Origin: Crocodylus rhombifer
Taxonomy: Eukaryota > Chordata > Crocodylia > Crocodylidae
Assembly: GCA_038503035.1 (NCBI GenBank)
Contig: JAVSML010024609.1
Location: 206,591-270,590 of the forward strand
Reading direction: 5' to 3'
DNA length: 64,000 bases
The translations under genes and the position numbers were made by a program. The notes beneath the pieces are model-generated. The model did no database searches, had not been told where the DNA came from, and saw only the letters and a list, made by a program, of their open reading frames with translations. The first letter of the stretch is position 1. Every line of letters begins with the position of its first letter. Shown one piece after another: positions 45,853-57,039 of this stretch.

Positions 45853-46597
45853 CAGGGGTGGGCAAAATACAGCCCACAGGCTGGATGCAGCCCATAGCGG
45901 GACTCTGTCCAGCCCGCAGCAGGTACCTTGATCACACCTGGCCCAGACACCACCTGTCCTGTGGTGCATCCTGCTGCCCCCTGGGCACACAGTGGGGATG
46001 GGGTGGCTCCACAGCTCCTTCTGGCTGCTGCCGCTGCTGGCCGCAGCCCTGTGGTTCTGGCAGGGACACATGCTCAAAGCCCCAGTGCTGGCCCACCCCG
46101 CGCCTGCTCCAGACTCAGCTGGGTAGAGTGGGCCAGCTCCAGAAAAGATGGAACCCGCACACACAGCCCCACACCACCCACGCCTGCTCTGGCCTGCCCA
46201 TCCACACTGAGCAATAGCAGCAGCAGCAGAGGCCAGGCAGAAGCTGCTGCTCAGCACGTGAGGAAAGCAGCCACTCCCCTTCACCACTGTTAGGCACGTC
46301 TTGCTGGAGATGCCCAGAGCCTGTGCCCTGACTGCCCTGCCACTCCCTGCTGGGTCCCACTGGGTACCAGGGCTGGGGCCAATGTGGGGTCAATGTGGTG
46401 GCAGCCAGAAGGAGCTGCCACTGCCACCTGTGTTGCCTAGAAAAGCCAGGTGGTAGAAAGTGTGCACTGTTGGTAGCAGTACATGAGCTCCAGGCTGTTA
46501 CGGGGGAAGGAAGGGAGGGAAAGGGTGCTGACCAGCCCACAGCAGCTTCCCAGGACTGCCCATGTGGCCCACGGGCAAAAATAATTGCCCATCCCTG
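45853..46597. mobile_element. hAT MITE, 745 bp, exact 8-bp target duplication
   Basis: GTCTGGAT at 45845-45852 is repeated exactly at 46598-46605. The left end reads CAGGGGTGGGCAAAATACAG and the right end, reverse-complemented, reads CAGGGATGGGCAATTATTTT, a matched hAT terminal inverted repeat, followed on both sides by GCCC-rich blocks (AGCCCACAGGCTGG; GGCCCACGGGC). The GC-rich interior has several long overlapping frames (up to 155 codons) in all directions that resemble no protein and are best read as chance. It shares ends with the coding hAT element at 32284. Confidence 0.92.
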
Positions 46598-46605
46598 GTC
46601 TGGAT

Positions 46606-47435
46606 CCTAGTGATGGTATAGATATGATTTTCTCCAAAATGCCAGGAATCAAGGACAAGCTGGATAGTCCAGAACCAAGCTTGCCCATTTTTTCACATGC
46701 TTCACCTAGGAACTTCAGTTCAGGTTCAGCTCTGCAGGCTACCAGTATTCAGAGAGGAAAATGAACTATACTAGATACAAGAGAAGTCCTTTTTTCCGCT
46801 TCCATTTGACCTCTCATCATTCTGTTGTATCTATTGTAGATTTGCAATTCTTTAATAAGTTACCAATAGGACCTGGTTATTTTACCTATTTTGAAATGCT
46901 TGTTAAGGGAGCTGAAGCTTGCATTTCTTTTGGGAGCTACATAAAGCTACAGCTTTTTCAAAATCTTGAAGCTGGTTGTAACAATAAGGAATATACACCA
47001 AACCAAAAAACAAAGCCCATAAATCCCCATAATCCCACTGGAAAATGTAATGAAAATGAACGTTAAAAAAAAAAAGAAAGAAAAAGCAGCCCCAGCTTGC
47101 AAGAGTATAAAATTATTATTTGGCCATTATTTTTCATCTTACTAGGGAATCCTATTTTTCATCTTAGGGAATTTACATACAAAATGTACTGAATGCATAT
47201 TTCTCATCATATTCATGTTTTGATCATTAATTATCTTGATGGAAAGACATCTTCCTATTATAATGCAAATAACCAGAAAGATCTTTTTCACTTATATTTC
47301 TGCTGTATTCTACTGTTCTCGTTGCAGCTTCAATTTATTTGGCATTAAGGATGTGTCAAAAACAACTGCTTGGATCTGAAAAACACCAACATTTGGGGAG
47401 GTTTGATACTCTATAAATACTGCAACTCACTTTTT
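46606..47435. other. No feature seen
   Basis: AT-rich. An open frame at 46761-47066 (101 codons) has no recognised motif. Nothing else noted apart from an A-rich run near 47066. Confidence 0.45.
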
Positions 47436-47439
47436 TTGT

Positions 47440-47699
47440 CTGGATGCATCTACATGAGATGATAATTGTGCAGTAGCCTAACAACACTGCATAGTAGCAT
47501 GCCAGGCAAAACCTGTGCTAATACACTACTGTGCACTAGTATTAGGCTACTGCACAGTTAGCACCCAAAAATAAACCGTGCGCTGGCGCTACTGTTTACT
47601 AGCGCAAGTTACTGCAAATTGATTTAGTACTTGATTATCCAAGTACTTAACTTAAAGTGCAGTAACTATGGTGTATTAATGAACGTGTAGCCACACCCT
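47440..47699. repeat. Foldback MITE-like repeat, about 260 bp
   Basis: Left end CTGGATGCATCTACATGAG; right end reverse-complemented GAGGGTGTGGCTACACGTTC. The interior contains GTGCAGTAGCCTAA paired with TTAGGCTACTGCACA, and TGTGCACTAGTATTAGG, giving a strongly self-complementary unit. Same general family as the repeats at 10.9 and 50.1 kb. No coding region. Confidence 0.62.
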
Positions 47700-49375
47700 C
47701 TGACTCTGAACCCCGTCCTCAAAATTAGAATACCCACTGAACTTTAGGAAGGTTTGGATCAGAAGCTGAGTTGTGCTATATAGGATCTTCTTTACTTTAT
47801 AATATACGCAGCCAAACAGGGCCATTTGGAAATCTACCCATATTCATGTTTGATGGAACCTGGTACATAGGAACTGCCATTTTGCATTAAACCTGCGGTC
47901 TATCCAGTTAACTGTCTTATCTCCAAAAGTAGCCAGGATCAGGTGCTTCAAAAAAATGCATAAGGAAAGCTATAGCATGTAATTATGAGGTATTTGTTGT
48001 GTTTGTTTCTTGGAAGAAGAATATCAAAAGGGCGGATCAGAACATGGGTAGTAAAGTAAGATGGAATTTCAGTCTGCATCATTGACATCAACAGTTCTGC
48101 CATTAACTTGCATAAAATCAGTTCAAATTTTCCTGGAGATTGTTTACAAGGGAAAGATTGGCCTGATGGCACAACAGAAAGTAGATGCCAAGAGAAGATC
48201 TAAGAGCAGGCACAGTTTCAGGCTTCTTACTTCCTGGCCACAGATTAGATGCAAAGGTGAGACTTTCAGTCTATGAGAGAGGGGAAAAATGGCATAGTTC
48301 TCTGATCTGCCTCCCTATACCAATTCATGAAAGCGTGGGATGGAGGACTTTGCAGGAAACAGATTATTCTGCAGCCAAGCCACCATGCCAGCCAAGGAAC
48401 ATAACTGGATTTATTGCTAGAGGAAATATAATTGCAAGGGGAAAACAACTCTCTCTGCTTGCAGAGTTCTGTAGTCCCGAGGGGCATGCTGTCTGTGCTG
48501 AAACAGGGACATAAATAGCAATTCTTCTTTAGAAGCAACAAAATATTAGACTTGTAGATGAGATATTTGAGTTTATATTCCAAGATTAAAGCAGAATGCG
48601 AGGGTTCAGCAAAAAGGGAGATTTATCATGTAAGAATTAAAAACTTCCAGAATTAATAAAGCTTTCGAAGGCTTGAAAACCACATTGCTAGCAAAAGTGA
48701 AAAGCAAGTGTGCTGGACACTAATGGACAGATTTCCTCCTATCAATATACAAGGGATGTACACAATTACCTGGGAGTGCTCCGGAGAGTGCTCACTTGTG
48801 TTCTCTGTGGCAACGGAGAATTCTGCTTCACCTTCCATCTTTCAAACCACCCTGAACAAAAATAAGCCCTTTCTCAGCAACCTCTCATATAACTCAATAT
48901 ATTCTCCAAGTTTCTTTCCCTTCACAGAATTTCCTCTGGCTGCTTCCATTGTGGGAAAAGTATTTTCTTCCAGGAAGAAGGATCTGGCCCACATCAGGAA
49001 TGCATGAAGTTCCTTCCCATCCATCCAGCGCCTCCTTTAACTCTACCCCAGGTCTGGTCCACTCCACCACACTACCAGTTACTTTTTCCCCCCAACAAGA
49101 CAGTCTTGTTTCTTTCCAAGACTGTCCTGTTAGGTGTTTACTAGTATAGAGGAGGAACCAGTTTTTGTCTGCTGGCTTTTGGGTGGTCAGGTAGTGGAGG
49201 GGTATAACATTTTGACCCACCATTAGGGCAGGCAGAATATTTTTTCAGTGATTAGTCAAATTGCTGTTCATCATAAATTCAGGTCAAATTTATCAAATAG
49301 TTTCAGGCAAAAAAGCATATGTAAAGGATACACAAAACAGAGGAGGAAGATGCATCCATTTTCCCTAACAGACTG
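47700..49375. other. No feature seen
   Basis: Unassigned AT-rich sequence with short overlapping open frames only (up to 109 codons near 48185-48514 and 48894-49223), none with a recognisable domain. Confidence 0.45.
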
Positions 49376-49381
49376 AGTTTA

Positions 49382-49826
49382 GGGCACTCACCTAGAATAT
49401 GGGAGATCCCACTTTAAAGCCCTCTTTTCCCCCCCGATTCAAAGAAGGGATCTGAACCAAGGTCTCTGACATCTTGGGAAACTGCTGTAACTACTGGATT
49501 AAAGATTTTGTTTTATACAATACTGGTTTTATACAAAACTGATCTAAGCACTACATATTTAAATATTAATTGGATTTACCTGTGTCTATGAGAGAGAGAG
49601 AGAATGTCTGTATAGCCTAGGAGATAAGTCACTCCCTGTGAGACCTGGCTTCCACTCATTACTCGAATGGCTTAAGTATCTTATACAAAGGGGACAGAGA
49701 AAAACAGGCCTCCAAATGCCCAATAACCTAGTGGGCTAAAAGTGTTTTGGCTTCAAACGCCTGCTCTACATCAAGCAGAGGAAAAGGGATTTGAAGGTGG
49801 ATCTCCCACATCCCAGGGGAGTGCTC
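49382..49826. repeat. Inverted SINE-like blocks
   Basis: GGGCACTCACCTAGAATATG (from 49382) and its partner at 49799-49826 (GGATCTCCCACATCCCAGGG) are inverted copies agreeing at about 23 of 28 bases. Between them, CGATTCAAAGAAGGGATCTG and GAGATAAGTCACTCCCTGTG look like tRNA-related words. I recall reptilian tRNA-derived repeats with GGGCACTCACCTGGGATGTG-type words, so this may be a SINE-based inverted pair. Class is uncertain. A short GA run lies at about 49590-49604. Confidence 0.45.
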
Positions 49827-50102
49827 TGAGCACTGGGCTCCTCCCCAGCTTTTGAGAGAAAGGCAGTTCAATCCAGTGAGTGCTAATGCCCAAAGGAGAG
49901 GCCCTCTTCTTTGATCAGGAATTCTCCTAGAAATGGTATCTTCCCGAGGTCAATAAACAGCATGGAAACTGGAATAGATGGCAAGCAGCAAACTGTACAA
50001 AGAAAAAAAACCATTTTGGATCCACAATGTGATCCAAAACATAATGAAGTATTATTTCCCTTTTTAGACTTTGGATGAGGTTTACTTCCACTAGAAAATA
50101 CT

Positions 50103-50509
50103 CCGTGGGCATGTCTACACATGGATTTATGCTGACTGAAAGTTACTGCACAGTTAAATTACTGTGCAGTAAGTGGGAATAGGCCGGCATCTACACATGC
50201 AGGCATTAAAGTGCATTGTTAAAGTGCATTAACTCTATGTGTGGACTGACTTGGGACTAATGTTAGTCCCAAGTCAGTCCACACACACAGGGTTACTGTG
50301 CAGCAAGGCATCTACATGTGCATTACTGCACAGTAACTAATCGGAGGTATATTTGATACCTGCATGATGCAGGTATCTAATTTACACCCAAGTCGGCATA
50401 AGTCAGCATATTTACTGTGCAATACAGGCATGCATGAGTGGACATGTGCCCACACTGTGCAGTAATTTCAGTTACTGTGCGGTAAATGCGCACATGTAGA
50501 CATGCCCAG
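50103..50509. mobile_element. Foldback MITE with perfect central hairpin
   Basis: Left end CCGTGGGCATGTCTACACATG in the flank-to-interior direction; right end reverse-complemented CTGGGCATGTCTACATGTGC. The two arms continue with GTTACTGCACAGT / TTACTGTGC-type motifs. In the interior, 50238-50260 and 50263-50285 are perfect 23-bp complements with a two-base loop. TACT precedes and follows the element but a longer duplication is not evident. No coding capacity. Confidence 0.78.
50238..50285. repeat. Perfect 23-bp hairpin, 2-nt loop
   Basis: Left arm starts TGTGTGGACTGACTTGGG and ends ACTAA; the right arm is its exact reverse complement; the loop is TG. It lies inside the MITE at 50103-50509. 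Confidence 0.97.
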
Positions 50510-50513
50510 TACT

Positions 50514-51715
50514 AGATCACAAGTGGTCAAACTGTATCCTGCAAGCTGCAGGCAGCCACCAAGGACGTTTAAAGGTGGGTCCTGAAGAAAAATCATTTAA
50601 AATCATTATTTGATCTGGAACACTGTGTAGCCCAGACCCTGGGACATCACTGACTACAGGACATGAGCAGCTCAAAAGTATTCTGTCTGCAGATCTTGGC
50701 TTTGTCAAGAATTTGGTTTGTAGCCAAATGTAATGAAGTGTTAGGAGGTTTGGCCATGTCTAGTAAAGATATTACCATGAGAGAGACCTCAAAAGAGAAA
50801 CAAGGAGAAACATACACCAGAAAAATATGACATAATACATGCCTAAGGTAAATCGATGCCAAAATTATCCATGTCATTTTTCTTCTGTCATTGTTGTTAT
50901 CTTTTATTTCCCTTTTATGTTTTTGGCCATGGGTGCTGTTTCTTGTTTACCATCACCAGGAGACATCAAACAACCAGCCTCTAAATAAATGTGTCAGTAC
51001 AAGGTGCCTGATCCTCTTTGCTTGTATATGGTATTGTTATTTAAGGAACAGAGCTGAAAATGACAGTCTTAAGTTTGGGCCAGAAGACTGATAATTGTAG
51101 TGTCCCAATCAAAGGAAATTGTTTCACAGCCTCCTACTTTGTCTTAAATATTCAGGCATGAGTTGCATTTTTCCTTCACTACAATTATATTTAACATTTC
51201 GACATAAAATAAACCAGACAACAGCTTGCAATGATTTAGTAGCACTTTTTGTGCCCGCCATTCTATAAAATTTTAATGGACACACACAAAGTGATAGATG
51301 TTAATTATTCCACAGAATGCCAACAAGTCTGCAGATTATTCTTTACAGAGACCTCCAGTAGTAAATACAGTTTATTAAAAACAATATATTACCTGATGCA
51401 TGTAGAACTAAGAGACTCCAAAGTCCTGTCAATATTTTATTGGCTAATGGCTTTAAAAAGTTAATTTTAAAGTGGTGTAGAGGAGTGGCAGGAGGATTTC
51501 AGCTCTATAAACTGTTTCATGCTTCAGGCTTCATAAACGAGGAAAAAGCAGGGATCATCATGTCCTAGCTGGCCCACACAAGGTCCCCACTGCCTCCAGT
51601 AGAAGGCTTTGGGGTAGGACAGAGTTGGCTTGGCAGAAAAAGGAGAGAAAGTTAAAAAAATATATATACACAAGCTCGTAGATGCAATGATGATGGGCAC
51701 TATAAGAGGAACAGA
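50514..51715. other. No feature seen
   Basis: Unassigned AT-rich sequence. Short open frames only. Confidence 0.5.
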
Positions 51716-51719
51716 GCAG

Positions 51720-52775
51720 TCAATAAAGTCATGGAGAACCAAGCCTGGTAGGGATCTCAAGATATCTACTCCATCCATTCCTCAAAGCAGGGTCAAACTC
51801 AGCTATTCTTGAGAGATGTTTTCTAACCTGTTATTAAATATTTTTGAGTGGTGGAGATTCACAATGCAATACGTAATCTATTCCACAAATTAACTCTCCT
51901 TACAATTAGAAAGTGATTTTCCTTTGGTCTAAATGAATTCTCCTTTGTTACAATTTAAGAGCAGGGCTAGCCACCCGGCAGCCTGTAGGCCACATGGAAC
52001 CCATGAGCACTTAACACAGACTGCCCAATGTGCCCTGATGTGGGGGAAGGCCAGGGGGCCACGTACTGCCAGTGCAGCAGTGCACCAGGGGATCTGCCTG
52101 CTGCCGATGGGAGCCAGTATCAAGGGCACTGCATGCCACCAGCAGAAGGCCGTGTGCCACAGGCAGGGGACAGGAAGTTGCGTGCTGACAGCAGAGCCTG
52201 TGAGGAAGGGGGCAGGGGTCCGTGTGCCACCAGTACAATGGGAGAGGTTACCTGCAGTGTGTGGCCCACATCGTGTGCAGCCCACATGCTGCATGCTGGC
52301 ACCCCCTGCTTCACCGAAGCTGGACAGATCTGATTTAAACCATTGCTTTATGTTCTGACCCCAGCAGACAATAGAGAACAGTCTATAGCTTTCCTCGATG
52401 CAGAATTCCTTGACACATTTGGAGACTGTTTTTGTTCTCCCACCACTCTTCTTTAAACACATCCACCCCAATTTTTCAACTTTTTCTATAGGTCATTGTT
52501 TTTAGACTTCTGGTCATTTCTGTTGCTTCCCTCTAGGCTGCCCCCAGCTGGACCACGTTTTTGTTAAAGTATGGTACCCAAACTGGACAGAGTACTCCAG
52601 CTGAGGCCTTACCAGTGCTGAGCAGAATGGAAGAACTGCTTAATATGACCTTCTTATTTAAATCTCCTATGGTGGTGTTGGATTTTTCCATAACAGAATG
52701 ACATAGCTGACTCATGGTCAAGTTATGAACCTGCAACTCTCAGATCCTTTTCTACAGAACTGCTGCCCAGACAGT
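51720..52775 (-). mobile_element. Old CR1 3' part, split by a hAT MITE
   Basis: Diverged CR1 on the minus strand. The plus strand shows the 3' region words GTGGTGGAGATTCACAATGC, TAATCTATTCCACAAATTAA and GTTACAATTTAAG. After the MITE at 51961-52332 it continues with CCATTGCTTTATGTTCTGAC, TTTTTCAACTTTTTCTATAG, GGTACCCAAACTGGACAGAG, GTACTCCAGCTGAGGCC and CCTTTTCTACAGAACTGCTG. In order these match the recalled CR1 consensus from UTR into the C-terminal ORF2. No open frame survives. It is much older than the copies at 1, 29, 38 and 7 kb. Confidence 0.8.
51961..52332. mobile_element. hAT-like MITE, 372 bp, inside old CR1
   Basis: Left end GCAGGGCTAGCCACCCGGC; right end reverse-complemented CAGATCTGTCCAGCTTCGG. 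It is flanked by ATTTAAGA (51953-51960) and ATTTAAAC (52333-52340), an 8-bp duplication agreeing at the first six bases. Removing it rejoins CAATTTAAG to CCATTGCTTTATG, as in CR1. The interior is GC-rich (GTGGCCCACATCGTGTGCAG), and a 180-codon minus-strand frame crosses it without any recognisable protein. Confidence 0.82.
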
Positions 52776-52779
52776 CATT

Positions 52780-55700
52780 CCACGTTTTGTATAATGAGAT
52801 ATGATAAAAGTGAATGTGAAAGCATTTTGAAATACACTCAATTAAAAATATTTCTGAGACTGTTGGAAGACTGTTTATTTTAAAGCACAGTCCTAATCTA
52901 GACTTTAAAATACTTAGAGTCATTCCTGTGCAAAGCTAGCATTAGGCATAGGCACTAATAGCCAATTTAAAAATGAAGTGAGCTACCAGACATCTGCACA
53001 ATGGTGAATTTGGACAACTGTGCAATACAGTATATACATAACCTCCGTGGAGAAACTCTTTCTTATTTTTTTTTTAAGTAGCACTTTCATATCTCTGGGA
53101 TTTGCATTTGTAGCAACCCTGAGGTCTCCGCTTTCCTATGTCAATGTGATGGCTACCATTTTGACTGATAGGGATTAAACCAAGAATCTCCATAGCTAAA
53201 AAGTATCATTGCATGCAACTTAAATATGGGTCTGAATCATAGACACTAATGGGCCCATTTCCCCTATGAACTGGACATAGAGAAGGAAGACTAATTAATC
53301 TGACCAGTGTATGGCCTGGATAGATAGCATATGTCATAGTCTGGCTCTTGCACATATTCTAAATTATACACAAATGTGTAACACCTCATCCATTTCAGTT
53401 AGACTACTGATATACTTAAAGGTAAATATGTAAGTATTTGCAGAATTAGTACCTGCAATGGGAATGGTCCTTTCCATGCCATGTTTGGATGCACTGATGT
53501 CTGCAGAAAACAAGTTGGAATTAGATAAGTTCATTTTGTTCAATTTTTGTTTTCATCTCCCTTACCCATGAGTTTCCTTTCACTTGAAAATAGTGCAACC
53601 TGCAGAAGTTGGACAAATTATTAATATCCTCCTCACAACTTGCTGTAACGTTACCATTAGAATAATAAGAAAAGCAGGTGTCTTCTTAACTTTTAACAAA
53701 CATATTATTCCAAAGTGCAAAGGAAATAGGGAAAGAGGGTGGTAAGGGAATTTACCTTGGTAAATTTACTCTTTGGTAATTGTGTGTTCACTCAGATCCT
53801 GTAGTTAGTGGAAGTTGAACTATAGTAACTTTGTCCTGTTTCATTCAGGGATAAGCTACATTTACATTTCACTTACCACTGGATAGAAGAAAAAACCGGA
53901 CGTTCTGTGAAGTAGCCAATTTTCCCACCTCACTTTTAACTCATTAAAATGTATACATCTGGACCTAGCCTCTGAAGGTAAAATTTAAAGTCCATTGCCA
54001 AGTTGCTACTGCATTATACTATTCACTATAGTGGGATTCACATAGGATCCAAGAAGTATAATTCTCCTCCTGTAACATGACTACAAGATCAGGGAACTTT
54101 GGGAAATATTTAATAATGCAAGACTGGATTCAATGCTTCCACTGATTTTTTAATAATAAAGAAAATACTTAGTTTAGTGGTGTTTGTCTCCAACTTCAAA
54201 TTTTTTTAACTTAAATGAGATACGGTAGCCTACCTTAATGCAAACCTGTTGCATGTTCCCTTCATCAGTTCACAATGAGATTGGAATGCAGTTCTTGGTG
54301 TATATTCAGAAATGACTTAGTAATTTGCTATGTTTGCTATACTCACTGGTGCCCAGGAAGCGTTCTACAAAATTCTACTTGTCTACAAAAATGTAAGCAA
54401 AATGAAATCAATATTTCACGTTCTGATCATTGGGTTCAGTAAACACAGGCATATGTGAATGAGAAGAGCCACAACAGTAAGTTTTACTGTGGGGCAGTAG
54501 GCAAGCCTCTGCAGTCCTTTAGTCTCTCTCACTAGCTACTTTGATCACCTCCCAGTTTCCACCGTCCTCAGTCTCCTGCTAGGGAGCATCTCTAAATTAT
54601 AACTTCTTTCAATACACTGGTGTACAGAAGTCACTGTTATGTACAGCTCCTTCAGCCATGCTTTCTCATAACCACACATGGTCCATGTGCTAAAGGAGAG
54701 TTTGACGCACACCAGTGCAATCCCATGAACAAGTCGCTTTTTGAAGGCATAGCCATATCCCCTGGATGCCTGATTCCCTTTTGTCATGTTCAGCATTGAT
54801 ATTTTTTTGAACTGGAGCCAGCGCATAACTTGAATTTCTTTTTTCTCAGGTAAACATTTATTCTCTTATTTACTGAGGAACGATTTGCTCCCAAACTGAG
54901 GACTTGGCAGATTTTCAAAGGGAACCATTGGGAATGTGTAGGGCTCTGGTGGAAGTATAAACGGTTTTGACTGGCTGTGGAAAAAGTTGTTTGGCCAGGC
55001 TATAAGTTCCCATTAGACCCCTTGACAAAAGCCTCTTCCTCAGTCCGCCCTTCTGACTTGAATATTCATTCCTAACCACAATTCCTGCCTACTGATTCCT
55101 ATCCTCAGGGAAATGGCAGGCATCAGGAAGCCAGGTAAGGAGTGCCAGACAAATATGGGATGTTAACAGGTGCCCTCTTCTGGTTCGTCGATCAGATCCT
55201 GGCAAAGGAGAGATTTGGGGTTTATTAGTCCATACTGTGAAGAAGGAAAAGGCAGCAGAGCTGGAGGTGGGGGGCAAGCCTTTCCTTTGGATTAGGATAT
55301 ACTTAAAGTTTGAGGCCCCAGAAGTCAATCACAATCAATGGGAGCCTTTGCATTCTCTGCCATGGATTGTAGATCAGACCCTTACTGTTTAATTTTCTGG
55401 ACTTTTACATTATAGTAAAAAGTGCTGAGCCAAGATGTTTAATGACAGCACTGTGAGGCAGACTCTAGAGGGAAGGCACATTTGTCATACTTTAAAGAGC
55501 AGTTTCTTAAAGTACTGTAAGCAAGTTTCTTTTCTGGTTATTGATCTGCTTTAAATTAATGTTATTAGAAATGTACAGCGTATGTGAAATGTAAAATTTA
55601 ATTATTCCTTGTCTGGCCAATATTTCTGCTGCAAGGACAGACTCACTGCTGAGTTCTGCAGTGTCCTGAACCCAATGTCATGATCTAGTGGCCTTCCCAG

Positions 55701-56235
55701 AATCTCTGAGCATCCTGCTATCTCCAGTGAACATCTGAGAATGAAATTATGGCCCAGCAAGCCCACACTAGCTCCTCTAAATGTACCTGTATGCTGACCA
55801 CCAGCCAGGTCCTGGCATTTTAATTTGATATATTTTTGCTTTTCTCCTCTATGTATACAATTATTTTAAAACTGGACATAGGATGGAGAGACAACATTAT
55901 AGCACTCAGAGCATAAGACAGACCTTGGAACCCGGGCTTCCAGCTTAACTGCTTTGCTGTCATAACTGTCTTTGGATAAGCTATTTAAATCACCTATTTG
56001 TAAAATGGAGGTGTACTTTGAAGGATAGTGACTCCAGCATTTCAGTAGTTCCCCCTGACCACTCAATTGTCAGTCACCTCAGAGTTAAATATCTGTGCCT
56101 TTTTTTCTCATGTGATGTTTGCTTGGCTTCTTATGTTTTTTCTCATGGGGTTTGGTATTTTCTCCCTGTGAAAGTGATTATTAACTATAATCGAGGCAAA
56201 ACAGTGTTAATTAGATTGAGCTCTTTCAGGGCTAA
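52780..56235. other. No gene; MIR-like trace at 55895-56015
   Basis: Mostly AT-rich unassigned sequence. Positions 55895-56015 (GAACCCGGGCTTCCAGC, then TTGGATAAGCTATTTAAATC and TTTGTAAAATGGAG) resemble the MIR SINE pattern of '...CTGCCACTAACTTGCTGTG...AAGTCACTTAACC...TCTGTAAAATGGGG', a plausible but diverged copy. No coding region. Confidence 0.42.
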
Positions 56236-56240
56236 CTACA

Positions 56241-56652
56241 CAGTGGGTGCATCTACGCATGTGCTTTACTGCAGAGCTGGCTAATTAGCTCCACAGTAAA
56301 GCATCACAGTCTACACGTGCATCCATATTATGGCACAGTAAATTAATTAACTCCACTATAGGATAGTACTGTCTGGGACAAATGCTATCCTACAGAGAAG
56401 TAATTACATGCACTCAAACACATATGTAGATCGTGACCGGGGCTGCCTGGGATGTGAGGGTGCTACAGTGCAGGGGCTGCCTGCCACCTAGCTCTGGCAC
56501 CCTACCAAACTGGGACTGCTTCACCCTGGCTCGAATTGCTGAGGTCCCAGGTACATGTGAAGACACTGCACTCAGAAAGCAGCTGACTTTGGTGTGCATT
56601 GCACTGGAGGTTATTCAGGCACATTAATAGCACATGTAGATGTACCCAGCAT
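56241..56652. mobile_element. Foldback MITE, uninterrupted copy
   Basis: Left end CAGTGGGTGCATCTACGCAT; right end reverse-complemented GCTGGGTACATCTACATGTG. The same internal order occurs around the CR1 at 37863-39515: TTTACTGCAGAGCTGGCTAA, CAGTAAAGCATCACAGTC, TAGGATAGTACTGTCTGG, then GTAGATCGTGACCGGGGCTG and GAGGGTGCTACAGTGCAGGG. It is thus the natural 'empty site' reference for that insertion. No target duplication is clear, and no coding sequence. Confidence 0.78.
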
Positions 56653-56654
56653 TT

Positions 56655-57035
56655 TCTCCAGTCCTTGAGTCATTTATGTAGTGTTTCTTTTTTAACACCT
56701 TTTGTAAGCAATGGATATTGAATATTGCTGCTTATCCAAGACGTTCAATCAGGAAGGAAAGATGCCTTAGGAAATATGATGTAGAGACTTTTGCAGCTGG
56801 CTTAAATGCATACCAATGATCTAAACGGATTTTGAGAGCTGTTCAGAGCCAACAGTTTCAATGTCATTTATCAAAAGACATCAACCCACGCCTATATCCA
56901 CCTAGAAGCATTTCATGACGACAGGTATTATATATATTGGCTATCATTTGACCAGTTATTATATACACACTTTGGATGGATGGAGAAAGAGACCCAATGG
57001 AGCACATAAATGCACATTCCAAGAACATAGTTCTT
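56655..57035. other. No gene; short palindrome at 57016-57040
   Basis: ATTCCAAGAAC and its complement flank a three-base loop, directly before the end of the LINE remnant. Nothing else noted. Confidence 0.5.
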
Positions 57036-57039
57036 GGAA

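Noticed and set aside
45820..46540. Several frames of 119-155 codons on both strands
   Set aside because: All lie within the GC-rich hAT MITE bounded by an exact 8-bp duplication, and none resembles a transposase or host protein.
51929..52471. Minus-strand frame of 180 codons
   Set aside because: It crosses both junctions of the MITE at 51961-52332 and the old CR1, so it cannot be one ancestral gene.
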